In this document: piece by piece, positions 43,588 through 51,842 of the stretch
Position numbering within the stretch: position 1 is the stretch's first letter
How the letters are laid out: every line of letters begins with the position of its first letter
Origin: Spirochaetaceae bacterium
GTDB taxonomy: Bacteria; Spirochaetota; Spirochaetia; Treponematales; Treponemataceae
NCBI GenBank assembly: GCA_017618015.1
Contig: JAFZVC010000070.1
Span: 1-53,066 of the forward strand
DNA: 53,066 bases
Reading direction: 5' to 3'
Translations under genes and position numbers: made by a program
Notes under the pieces: model-generated
Database searches by the model: none
The model's input: the letters and a program-made list of their open reading frames with translations, nothing else
What the model was told of the DNA's origin: nothing

Positions 43588-45360
43588 ATGACTCGCATAA
43601 AAAGAGAGGTTTTTCATGAAACTACTACACAAACGTACGGGGGGGCATTCTCTACCTGTAAATTCTTAATCCTGCTGATTTTTGCATGCTTTGCGCTCAC
43701 CGCGTGCACATCGAACGAACCGGTTTCAGAAGTTGAGCCTTTGCCATTTACAAAAGGCTTTGACATGCTTAAGTGGTTTGAACCACTGCCAGGAAGCCTT
43801 CCTGATTTGAATAAATATGATGAGGCAGATTTTGTCTGCCTTAAAAGTATGGGTGTTGATATCATAAGGCTTCCGGTTCATTTTGAATTATTGATGGAAC
43901 CAAAAAACATAGGCAAAGTAAATGATATTATTTTCGAAAAACTAGATCAGGTCTGTGATTGGGCAGAAAAATATCAGATTTATCTTGTTATAGACAACCA
44001 CTCTTTTAATGAAATGGAAATCCAAAACAAAGTGACTCTGGAAACATATAAAACACATTTACAGGCTTTATGGCCTCAAATAGCAGAGCGCTATAAAAAC
44101 AGAAGTGAATACATTATTTATGAAATATTAAATGAACCGCCGGACAATCTTTCGAACAGCTGGTATAAAATTCAAAAAGAAACAATTGATCTTATCAGAC
44201 AGTACGACTCAAAACGCACTATTGTTGTAACATGTGCAAACTGGTCCAATCCTGATAACCTTGTAAAAATGAAACCATACGAAGATCAAAATCTTATATA
44301 TACGTTCCATTTTTATGATCCGGGACCATTTACCACACAGGGCACAGAATGGGGAGGAGGAGGCGATACGATAGATTTGAAGGGACTTCCTTTTCCTTAT
44401 GATAAATCCCGAGTTCCAAAATTGAATAATAATTTCAAAGAATGGGTAAGAAGCTATATTAAAAATGAATATCCAAAAGAAGGGACTGTAAAGTATATTA
44501 ATGACAGAATAAAAAAAGTTGCTTCCTGGGCAAAAAAGAATAATGTCAGAATCTGGGCTGGCGAAATGGGAGCAGCTGTCTGGATAAACCCAACAGACCG
44601 CTTCGCATGGATTAATGCGACTGTAGCAGCTTTTAAAGAAAATAATATTCCTTATTGTGTATGGGGACTGGACGATGACACAGGTATATTAAAAACTGCA
44701 GATGCTACAATGGTTTTCCCGGATGACATTAATACAGAAGCACTTGAAGCTTACGGATTTACCATGCCAGATGAATCCATCGTAGCCAAGACGAACCAAG
44801 TTCTTCGAGACTTCCCACAGAAACCTTATTTAATTTACGATGGTATTACAGGAAAAGGAAACTCTCGTTATTATTTATATGGAGATATAAACAATGCAAC
44901 AGATGACAGCGAGCATGGATATTGCATTAAAATGTCATGGCCATCAGAAAACAGCGGCTGCAGAATCCCGCAGCTTCCTGCTCTACTTACATCCAAAATT
45001 GCTGAAAATAATAAATCACTAAGCATCTCTCTTTCTGTAAAATTCACAAATACAAATCAGGAGTTTAAGTTTTATCTTGTTGATTCAGATGGTGGAGAGG
45101 CACAGCTCCCGTGGAGAAAGGTTTTTGTTGTAAAAGCATCTGATTACAAAGTCGGCGAATGGACAACTGTTGAAATTCCTGTCTCACAATTCTCAGACAG
45201 TAGAGGCGCATGGACAGACAAAGACGGCGGTAAATGGTTCGATTTGCCTTGTCAGTTTGACTGGTCCCGCTTTGAAGGCCTGTGGCTTGAATTCAGCGAC
45301 TATAGTGGAAAAATCAATGGCGATGTATACATCGACGACATTGTAATTAAGAAAAAGTAA
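43588..45360 (+). CDS. GH5-family glycanase lipoprotein, start disrupted at a poly-G tract
   Basis: As written, the long frame opens at a poor ATG (43588) and gives 590 residues. The ATG that carries a strong AGAGAGG is at 43616, but in the other frame it stops after 17 codons. Adding one G to the run at 43639-43645 joins the good start to the frame and makes a normal lipoprotein signal (MKLLHKRTGGAFSTCKF, FLILLIFACFALTAC). The rest is intact: a GH5 barrel with acid/base Glu183 in YEILNEPPD and nucleophile Glu326 in IWAGEMGA (numbered from 43588), then a C-terminal binding-like beta-domain (about 425-590, ending YIDDIVIKKK). It is a surface cellulase or mannanase-type enzyme. Sequencing error or phase variation are both possible. 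Confidence 0.85.
   Translation: MTRIKREVFHETTTQTYGGAFSTCKFLILLIFACFALTACTSNEPVSEVEPLPFTKGFDMLKWFEPLPGSLPDLNKYDEADFVCLKSMGVDIIRLPVHFELLMEPKNIGKVNDIIFEKLDQVCDWAEKYQIYLVIDNHSFNEMEIQNKVTLETYKTHLQALWPQIAERYKNRSEYIIYEILNEPPDNLSNSWYKIQKETIDLIRQYDSKRTIVVTCANWSNPDNLVKMKPYEDQNLIYTFHFYDPGPFTTQGTEWGGGGDTIDLKGLPFPYDKSRVPKLNNNFKEWVRSYIKNEYPKEGTVKYINDRIKKVASWAKKNNVRIWAGEMGAAVWINPTDRFAWINATVAAFKENNIPYCVWGLDDDTGILKTADATMVFPDDINTEALEAYGFTMPDESIVAKTNQVLRDFPQKPYLIYDGITGKGNSRYYLYGDINNATDDSEHGYCIKMSWPSENSGCRIPQLPALLTSKIAENNKSLSISLSVKFTNTNQEFKFYLVDSDGGEAQLPWRKVFVVKASDYKVGEWTTVEIPVSQFSDSRGAWTDKDGGKWFDLPCQFDWSRFEGLWLEFSDYSGKINGDVYIDDIVIKKK
43639..43645 (+). repeat. Poly-G tract (7 G) in the signal peptide
   Basis: Seven consecutive G within TAC-GGGGGGG-CATTC. 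Eight (or five) G would put the Shine-Dalgarno-backed ATG at 43616 in frame with the glycanase; seven does not. It is short for a hypervariable tract. Confidence 0.9.
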
Positions 45361-45363
45361 AAC

Positions 45364-46701
45364 CTACAATTCTTCCAGCACAAAGGGCAGCATGTATATC
45401 GGTTTATACAAGAGCTGCCCTTTGTTGTCTACGTCTTTTTGCGAAAACAGATATTGCTTGTATACCTTCTTTGAAAACTTAGCGGCAAATTCCGTTATGG
45501 ACTTGTGCGTATTAACGGCAGAAGATTTTATTTCCATTGGAACGAGCTTGGCATTTGAAGCAAGCAGAAAATCAATTTCATAATCGTGTGTGTTGTCAGC
45601 TTTTTTCCATGTATGATAAAAAAGCTTGTTCCCGCTTGCAGTTATCATTTGGGCGGCTGCATTTTCATAAAGATACCCAAGGTTTGCATCAAGCTTGTCA
45701 CTCAAAAGCTTTGCGTAAATCTTTGTATGTAATTTATCTGCTGAATTAAAAAGCAAAGTCGTAAAGAGTCCGGTGTCAGACAAATACATTTTGTACGACT
45801 CTTCATCTGTCGTTAAAGAAAGAGAAACACCCGGATCAGTTGTGTTATAGCTAATAAGGACAGTTTTTGAATCAACAAGTTCCGAAAGAATTTCTCTGTC
45901 TTTTTCCGTAGTACGCTTTCCGGTAGCATTTGAAATTACATATCTCTTTTTGTTCAAGCTTAGTTGGGTCGGAATTGAATTGTACATTTTTGAAAGCCGC
46001 CCTGATTTATCTATCTTGTAAAAATCTTCTTCGTAAAGCTTTAATATGTTGCGTTTAACTTTGTCTATCTGCTCAAAACTTTTTCCGTTCACATACGCTT
46101 CTACAGCCTGCGGCATACCACCGACCGCCATATAAATACGGAAATCACGCATCAGTTTTCTGTTGACGCTTGTACCGATTGGTTCCTTTGTTTTATATAT
46201 TCCGCGTAATAGGTTGTATGTATCGTTGCCGGTAGCAAGCATAAATTCTTCGTAATCCATAGGATATACTTGAATGAAATGTTCTTCCGAAGGGATTACG
46301 ATATCCTGCACATTTTTTCTTATGCTTATAAGAGAACCTGTTTCGATATACCTATAACGTCCGTCGGCTACAAGATATTTGATTGCTTGCCGCACAAGTG
46401 GCTGCCGTTGAATTTCGTCAAAAATTATTGCAGATTTGTCTTTGTATAACTTAATGCCAGTTACCGTCTGGAGTCTTGCAAAAAATATATCAAGATTTGC
46501 TATATCGTCGAAAACCTCAAGGACTTCTTTTTTGACATTCGCAAAATCAATTTTGATATATGACTTGAAATTGTTTTTTGCAAATTCTTCTGCTATTGTA
46601 GACTTTCCAACACGGCGGGCACCTTCCAACATTACGGCATATTCTTGCGAATAATTTTCTTTCCATTCCGAAAGAGCGTCAAAAGCTTTACGCCAGAACA
46701 C
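45364..46701 (-). CDS. AAA_14/DUF4143-family ATPase, GTG start
   Basis: 445 residues from a GTG at 46701, with AGGAGAGG upstream. Walker A is GARRVGKST (about residues 29-37), Walker B is AIIFDEIQRQP, and sensor 1 lies in YIETGSLIS. The DUF4143 region (about 200-370) has VGGMPQAVEAYV and YLSDTGLFTTLLF. The end is a restriction-nuclease-like fold (YEIDFLLASN and PMEIKSS, that is D..ExK), so the C-terminus may be a PD-(D/E)XK nuclease. The family is very common in gut anaerobes and its function is unknown. A 34-bp tandem repeat lies just upstream. Confidence 0.9.
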   Translation of the reverse strand: MFWRKAFDALSEWKENYSQEYAVMLEGARRVGKSTIAEEFAKNNFKSYIKIDFANVKKEVLEVFDDIANLDIFFARLQTVTGIKLYKDKSAIIFDEIQRQPLVRQAIKYLVADGRYRYIETGSLISIRKNVQDIVIPSEEHFIQVYPMDYEEFMLATGNDTYNLLRGIYKTKEPIGTSVNRKLMRDFRIYMAVGGMPQAVEAYVNGKSFEQIDKVKRNILKLYEEDFYKIDKSGRLSKMYNSIPTQLSLNKKRYVISNATGKRTTEKDREILSELVDSKTVLISYNTTDPGVSLSLTTDEESYKMYLSDTGLFTTLLFNSADKLHTKIYAKLLSDKLDANLGYLYENAAAQMITASGNKLFYHTWKKADNTHDYEIDFLLASNAKLVPMEIKSSAVNTHKSITEFAAKFSKKVYKQYLFSQKDVDNKGQLLYKPIYMLPFVLEEL

Positions 46702-46740
46702 TTTAGCCTCTCCTTATGTCAGTATAATAACACGGAGAAG

Positions 46741-46826
46741 CAGTTTTTGACAACACTCCAAAGCACAAAAAGTGCAGTTTTTGACAACACTTCAAGGCAC
46801 AAAAAGTGCAGTTTTTGGCAACACTC
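46741..46826. repeat. 34-bp tandem repeat, two and a half copies
   Basis: Units start at 46741, 46775 and 46809 with CAGTTTTTGACAACACT. Units one and two are 34 bp and differ at a few positions; the third is cut at 18 bp. Each full unit ends in GCACAAAAAGTGC, a small hairpin. On the minus strand each carries TTGTCA, and the first one matches a -35 element 18 bp before TATTAT of the DUF4143 gene, so the array may be an operator region. Confidence 0.85.
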
Positions 46827-46830
46827 AACG

Positions 46831-47814
46831 TCAGTCGTACAGGTGACAGCGCACGAAATGACCGTTACCCATGTCTTTTGTTTCCGGAGCGACTTCCTTA
46901 CAGATTTTCATGCACTTGCTGCACCGTGTATGGAACTTGCAGCCAGCAGGCGGGTTCGCCGGTGACGGAATATCGCCCTGAAGAATGATGCGGTCACGCT
47001 TCAAATCCGGGTCCGGCATCGGGATTGCGCTGAACAACGCCTGCGTATACGGATGAAGCGGGTTGTCAAAGATGTCGTTTGTCGCGCCTGTCTCAACAAG
47101 GCCGCCCAGGTACATAACGCCAACCGTGTCCGAGATATGCTCAACAACCGAAAGATCATGCGATATAAAAAGATACGTAAGCTTACGCTTTTCCTGAAGC
47201 TCCCACAACAGGTTGATTATCTGTGCCTGAATGGAAACGTCAAGGGCGGAGACAGGCTCGTCGCACACGATGAACTCTGGGTTCAGCGCAAGGGCGCGAG
47301 CGATACAGATACGCTGCCTCTGTCCGCCGGAAAACTCATGCGGATAGCGGTCTTTATAATACTCCATAAGACCACAGTCAGCCATTATTTTTGAAAGATA
47401 GTCATTGTATTCTTTCGGCGGCACAATACCATGCTCGCGCACAGCCTCCCCGATAATCTCGCCTACAGGCATACGCGGTGAAAGCGATGAATACGGGTCC
47501 TGAAAGATTATCTGCATTTTTGTGCGCAGCTGACGCAACTCTTTTTTGTTGGCGTCATAAACCTCGCGCCCGTTAAAAAGCACGTCGCCGGAAGTTTTGC
47601 CTATAAGACGCAGGATAGAGCGTCCTGTCGTGGATTTTCCGCAGCCGGACTCTCCTACAAGACCCATCGTCGTGCCGCGCTTAATCGAGAACGAAACGTC
47701 ATCAACAGCCTTTACGCTGCCCGTAACTCCGCCGAAAAAGCCGCCTTTAATCGGGAAATATTTTTTGAGGTGCGAAACCTCCAGTATGTTGTCGCGGTAT
47801 GCAAGATCGCTCAT
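46831..47814 (-). CDS. oppF: Oligopeptide ABC transporter ATPase (OppF-like)
   Basis: 327 residues, starting in an ATGA overlap with oppD. Walker [13 protein letters not shown] (about 54-65), Q-loop IIFQDPYSSL, signature EFSGGQRQRICIARAL, Walker B FIVCDEPVSALD, H-loop LFISHDLSV. The C-terminal extension with four Cys (CKFHTRCSKCMKICKE) is the oligopeptide/dipeptide transporter tail, which in relatives binds an Fe-S cluster. One of two ATPases that energise the permeases encoded upstream. It is the last gene of the operon. Confidence 0.94.
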   Translation of the reverse strand: MSDLAYRDNILEVSHLKKYFPIKGGFFGGVTGSVKAVDDVSFSIKRGTTMGLVGESGCGKSTTGRSILRLIGKTSGDVLFNGREVYDANKKELRQLRTKMQIIFQDPYSSLSPRMPVGEIIGEAVREHGIVPPKEYNDYLSKIMADCGLMEYYKDRYPHEFSGGQRQRICIARALALNPEFIVCDEPVSALDVSIQAQIINLLWELQEKRKLTYLFISHDLSVVEHISDTVGVMYLGGLVETGATNDIFDNPLHPYTQALFSAIPMPDPDLKRDRIILQGDIPSPANPPAGCKFHTRCSKCMKICKEVAPETKDMGNGHFVRCHLYD

Positions 47815-48956
47815 TTTGCCCCTCCTTCCTCCGCATAGCGGTAGCAGCTTACGACATGAGTCGGCGAAACATGATACTCTTTCGGATACTCACCGTCGCA
47901 GCCATTTACGCACATCTCGCATCTATCCCTGAAATAGCAGTAGTTCGGCATTTCTATCGGGTTAGGGACGTTGCCCGGAATGCTGTAAAGCTTTTCTACG
48001 TGCTTACCGACGACAGGCTTGGAGTTCATAAGCCCAATCGTGTACGGATGGCGCGGATCCTTGAAAATCTCGCGCGCTGTGCCTTTCTCGACGACGCGAC
48101 CGGCGTACATTACGACGACGTAATCCGCCATTTCCGCGACAACGCCAAGGTCGTGCGTTATAAGCATAATGGAGCTGTTTATTTTGTCTTTAAGGTTACG
48201 GAGCAAGTCGAGTATCTGCGCCTGAATCGTAACGTCAAGCGCGGTCGTCGGCTCATCCGCAATAATAAGGCGCGGATTGCATGCAAGCGCCATTGCGATC
48301 ATAACGCGCTGGCGCATACCGCCGGAAAGCTCGTGCGGATACATTTTGTAAACGCCTTCTTTGTTAGCTATTCCGACTTTCTCGAACATTTCCAGCGTCC
48401 GGTTCATAACATCTTCTTTCGAATACTCCGGATGATGAAGGATTATCACTTCATCAACCTGCTCACCGATTCTAAGAACCGGGTTCAATGACGTCATCGG
48501 TTCCTGGAAAATCATCGACATATAGCTTCCGCGAAGCGTCTGCATAACAGGTGTCGGCGTATTGACGATGTTGTACACTTTATCGCCGGCGTTGAAGCGG
48601 ATTTCGCCCTCAACAGTCTGTCCTGTCGGACGCTGAACGAGCTGCATCAAAGAAAGGCTCGTGACCGACTTTCCGCAGCCAGACTCGCCTACGATTCCGA
48701 CCGTCTTGCCCTGCGGAACTTCGAACGAAACGCCGTCCACAGCCTTTACGGTTCCAATATCAGTGAAAAAGTACGTATGAACATTGTCGAACTCGACGCA
48801 GTTCTCCGGATTTTTCATAACCGTGACATACTCGTTTTCCGGTATGAACTTGCGGTTGCGCTTTTTCTCTATCGCAGCCGTTATCTTTCTGTTCTCTTTT
48901 GAAATCCGGCGGGATTCCTTTGCAGATATATAATTTGTGTTTTTTTTAGTTGCCAT
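47811..48956 (-). CDS. oppD: Oligopeptide ABC transporter ATPase (OppD-like)
   Basis: 381 residues. Walker [18 protein letters not shown]-loop [12 protein letters not shown], signature [16 protein letters not shown], Walker [16 protein letters not shown]-loop LITHDLGV. A Lys/Arg-rich N-terminal extension of about 50 residues ([20 protein letters not shown]) precedes the domain and is not in typical OppD. The Cys tail ([14 protein letters not shown]) is present. It pairs with OppF. It starts ten bases after the oppC stop. Confidence 0.94.
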   Translation of the reverse strand: MATKKNTNYISAKESRRISKENRKITAAIEKKRNRKFIPENEYVTVMKNPENCVEFDNVHTYFFTDIGTVKAVDGVSFEVPQGKTVGIVGESGCGKSVTSLSLMQLVQRPTGQTVEGEIRFNAGDKVYNIVNTPTPVMQTLRGSYMSMIFQEPMTSLNPVLRIGEQVDEVIILHHPEYSKEDVMNRTLEMFEKVGIANKEGVYKMYPHELSGGMRQRVMIAMALACNPRLIIADEPTTALDVTIQAQILDLLRNLKDKINSSIMLITHDLGVVAEMADYVVVMYAGRVVEKGTAREIFKDPRHPYTIGLMNSKPVVGKHVEKLYSIPGNVPNPIEMPNYCYFRDRCEMCVNGCDGEYPKEYHVSPTHVVSCYRYAEEGGAK

Positions 48957-48966
48957 TGTCCGTACC

Positions 48967-50520
48967 CTACCGTTTCATTTTTGGATCAAATGCGTCGCGT
49001 AATCCGTCACCAATAAAGTTGAAAGCAAGAACCGTAAGAAGAATCAAACAGCCAGCAGGAATCCATACGAACGGATAGTTCGCCATGATATACGGATCCG
49101 TTACGGCGTTTATGATACTTCCCCAGCTTGCGGACGGATATTTAATACCGAGGCCCAAGAAACTGAGCGTTGATTCAACAAGGATAATTGCACCGATGTC
49201 CATACTTGCGTAAACGACGAGCTGCGGGACTACGTTAGGAATAAGATGCTTGAAAACACGGCGGCGGACGCTTATACCAGTCGCTTCTGCCGCAGTCATA
49301 AACTCCTGCTCGCGGAAAGAAAGAATCTGACCGCGGACGATGCGCGCTATTCCGACCCAACCCAAAAGACCTAATACGCAGCATAGCGCGAACATACGCA
49401 CGCCCGAGCTTGCTTTCAAGTAGTCCATTATGGAGCCAAGTATAAGATAGAGCGGCAAAGACGGAATACAGTAGATTATATCGACGACACGCATGAGGAT
49501 TGTATCGACCCAGCCACCGAAATAACCAGAGAAACCACCGACGACAACGCCTATCAAAAGCTCGATTATAACGACGATAAATCCGATTGTAAGCGATACG
49601 CGGCCGCCGAACATAAGGCGGGCAAGCAAGTCCATACCGTTGGAGTCTGTTCCAACAGGATGCTCGCTGGAAGGAGCTGCGTAAGTGTCCATAACGCGCG
49701 TTTCCTGATACCGCTGAATCGTGTACTCACCGTTTTTGTTGAAAATAAGATACGTATCTGTTACGCCTTCTTCATCCGTGTACTCGAACGATTCCGCGCC
49801 ACCCGCAATGGCGATTGTCGCTTTTTCCTTAAAGTCAGGCGTTATAAAAAGCCCGCTTATAACGCAGTTAATCTTAAGATTTGAAACATACGCGAAGTTA
49901 TTTCCGTCAGCGGTTTTAACCATTGCGGCATTATCGCCGGTCGCGTCTATCATGTATGAAGCGCCGTCAGCCGTAAAAGACGAATGCCCCAGTCCGAGCG
50001 CAGTAAGCGCCTCTTTTTGGAACTCGTATGAAAAACTTACATCGTCTGTATATGCGGAGAACGCATACTTACAAAAAATCGCAAGCTCGGTAAGCTTTCC
50101 GCCCTCGGAACTGTACGCTATGTACATGTTTTCGGCAGGATTCTCAAGCACGATGGACGTGCCGTCGCGCGTTGTGAACTCCGTCTGAACAGTTTTTCCC
50201 GTCAGCGCACGGATAAACTTGGACTGCAAATCTGACGGAATCTTTGCGCCGGGTTTTTGAACATACTCAAAATCAGTGATGTATGCGCATCCGGCAAAGT
50301 CTTTTCTAAGCACGTCCGTCGTGTAGAAGACGTCCGTTTCTGAATAAGGTATTACAACGCCGCCCAAGAAGGCGAACAGGAACATACATACAAGGATTAC
50401 AAGGCCCACGATTGCAAGCTTGTTCCGGAAAAAGCGCTTTGCTACAAGCATTCCGGGGGACATAACCTTTACGCGGGTTGCATCATCAAGTTTTTTTGAT
50501 TCATTCATTTCGTCTGACAT
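48967..50520 (-). CDS. oppC: Oligopeptide ABC permease (OppC-like) with large extracytoplasmic insertion
   Basis: 517 residues from the ATG at 50520 (AAGGAAG upstream; the open frame runs further but that part overlaps oppB). Typical OppC is about 300. The first helix (about 34-58, LAIVGLVILVCMFLFAFLGG) is followed by roughly 215 residues with no membrane segment. Then comes the conserved HPVGTDSNGMDLLARLMFGG and five further helices. The coupling EAA loop is seen as AAEATGISVRRRVFKHLIPN. The insert is beta-rich with a repeated small-residue pattern and no domain I recognise. It should face the outside between TM1 and TM2, where it could dock the binding protein or the cell wall. Confidence 0.92.
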   Translation of the reverse strand: MSDEMNESKKLDDATRVKVMSPGMLVAKRFFRNKLAIVGLVILVCMFLFAFLGGVVIPYSETDVFYTTDVLRKDFAGCAYITDFEYVQKPGAKIPSDLQSKFIRALTGKTVQTEFTTRDGTSIVLENPAENMYIAYSSEGGKLTELAIFCKYAFSAYTDDVSFSYEFQKEALTALGLGHSSFTADGASYMIDATGDNAAMVKTADGNNFAYVSNLKINCVISGLFITPDFKEKATIAIAGGAESFEYTDEEGVTDTYLIFNKNGEYTIQRYQETRVMDTYAAPSSEHPVGTDSNGMDLLARLMFGGRVSLTIGFIVVIIELLIGVVVGGFSGYFGGWVDTILMRVVDIIYCIPSLPLYLILGSIMDYLKASSGVRMFALCCVLGLLGWVGIARIVRGQILSFREQEFMTAAEATGISVRRRVFKHLIPNVVPQLVVYASMDIGAIILVESTLSFLGLGIKYPSASWGSIINAVTDPYIMANYPFVWIPAGCLILLTVLAFNFIGDGLRDAFDPKMKR

Positions 50521-50530
50521 ATTTTCTTCC

Positions 50531-51517
50531 TTAATTGACGCGTACCCGCGGATCAATGACCGCGTACAGAATATCGGTGATAAGGTTTCCGAGCAGTATG
50601 AGCATCGCACTGAATACCATATAGAACATTACGAACGGAATGTCGCCCTGCCTTACGGCGATGTAAGACGTGTAGCCTATTCCCGGAATTTGGAACAGCG
50701 TTTCCGTTATCATTGCTCCGCTGAAAAGCCCCGGAAGAGTTCCGCCGAGAAGCGTTACAATCGGGATAAGCGTGTTTCTGAAAGCATGGTGATGGATGAC
50801 GCGCTTTTCGGGTACGCCTTTTGCGCGGGCAGTACGGATGTAGTCGCTGTTAAGAACTTCAAGCATGTTCGCGCGCGTAAAACGCATGAGCGAACCTACG
50901 CTTACGATTGTCAGCGTGATAGCCGGCAAAACGAAATGCTTCGCTATATCAAGAATCTGCTCAAAACGGGAAAGCTGCATATGCTCGCGGCTCGCGATAC
51001 CGTATAAGTCGAACCAGTTCAGTTTGACGGAGAAAATCCACTTCAGGATTGTCGCAAAGAAGAACGATGGAAGCGAAATACCGATAAGCGCGAACACCGT
51101 AACGGCGTAGTCAGTGCGCGAATACTGCTTTCGTGCCGCCGCGATTCCGGACGGGATTGCTATGGCTATCTCCAGAATGAAAGCCACAAGGCTCAAAGCA
51201 AACGAATACCAAATAACGCTGGAGAACTTTTCAATAACAGACTGATTGAAATACCAGCTTTCGCCAAAATCAAGCCGGATTGCCCGGGCAAGCCAACGGA
51301 AAAAGCCTTGTATTATTCCGCAGTCAAAACCATAGTCCGCCGTGAACTGCGCCAGCCACTCCTGATACGTTTTGGAGCCAGGGCGTGAAGCAAGCGTCAT
51401 TGCACGCTGCTCGATAAAGCTCGTCGGCATACACCGCATAATTCCATAAATAATCAGTGCAACGAAGAACAGAATAAGTACGGAAATAAGCAAGCGTCTA
51501 ACAATAAATTTTTTCAT
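50531..51517 (-). CDS. oppB: Oligopeptide ABC permease (OppB-like)
   Basis: 328 residues from the ATG at 51517. A GTG at 51529 is in frame, and AAGGTG precedes the ATG by nine bases. Six membrane helices. The N-terminal signature is FIVRRLLISVLILFFVALII, then the EAA loop in YIRTARAKGVPEKRVIHHHA and the C-terminal GNLITDILYAVIDPRVRVN. It is a normal-sized partner of OppC. It lies downstream of oppA across a 325-bp gap filled by a long palindrome. Confidence 0.94.
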   Translation of the reverse strand: MKKFIVRRLLISVLILFFVALIIYGIMRCMPTSFIEQRAMTLASRPGSKTYQEWLAQFTADYGFDCGIIQGFFRWLARAIRLDFGESWYFNQSVIEKFSSVIWYSFALSLVAFILEIAIAIPSGIAAARKQYSRTDYAVTVFALIGISLPSFFFATILKWIFSVKLNWFDLYGIASREHMQLSRFEQILDIAKHFVLPAITLTIVSVGSLMRFTRANMLEVLNSDYIRTARAKGVPEKRVIHHHAFRNTLIPIVTLLGGTLPGLFSGAMITETLFQIPGIGYTSYIAVRQGDIPFVMFYMVFSAMLILLGNLITDILYAVIDPRVRVN

Positions 51518-51681
51518 AATTGCGCACACCTTGCATTTGTATTTTGTATGAAATCAGTAAAAGTTCCGTGAACAGATAATTCAGATAGGAAGCAAAATCT
51601 CATAAACGACAAACAGCTGCTCTCGCCGAGTTTTACCCCAGAAAACTGGCTTATCTATAAACAGTTCTTTTACTCATTTCA

Positions 51682-51827
51682 CGAATACAGTTATACATAA
51701 GACAATCTTACGGGCGGGTCCCAGCGACGACGAAAAACAAGGTATCACCCCTTCAAAGGGTACCCCCTTGTTTTTCGCCTGCGTCCCACCCGTAAGATTT
51801 GCCGCAGTTAATGTATAACTACATTCG
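51682..51827. repeat. 146-bp imperfect palindrome between oppA and oppB
   Basis: Three perfect arm pairs are nested: AGTTATACAT/ATGTATAACT (51689-51698, 51811-51820), AATCTTACGGG/CCCGTAAGATT (51704-51714, 51789-51799) and CGAAAAACAAGG/CCTTGTTTTTCG (51731-51742, 51766-51777). Outer CGAAT/ATTCG (51682, 51823) and GGGCGGG/CCCACCC extend the pairing. The whole can fold into one long stem. It fills the 325-bp gap, and no coding frame is seen there. Confidence 0.92.
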
Positions 51828-51842
51828 AATTAAGACTTAAAA

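Noticed and set aside
46741..46826. CRISPR array
   Set aside because: Units follow each other directly with no unique spacers, and there are no cas genes.
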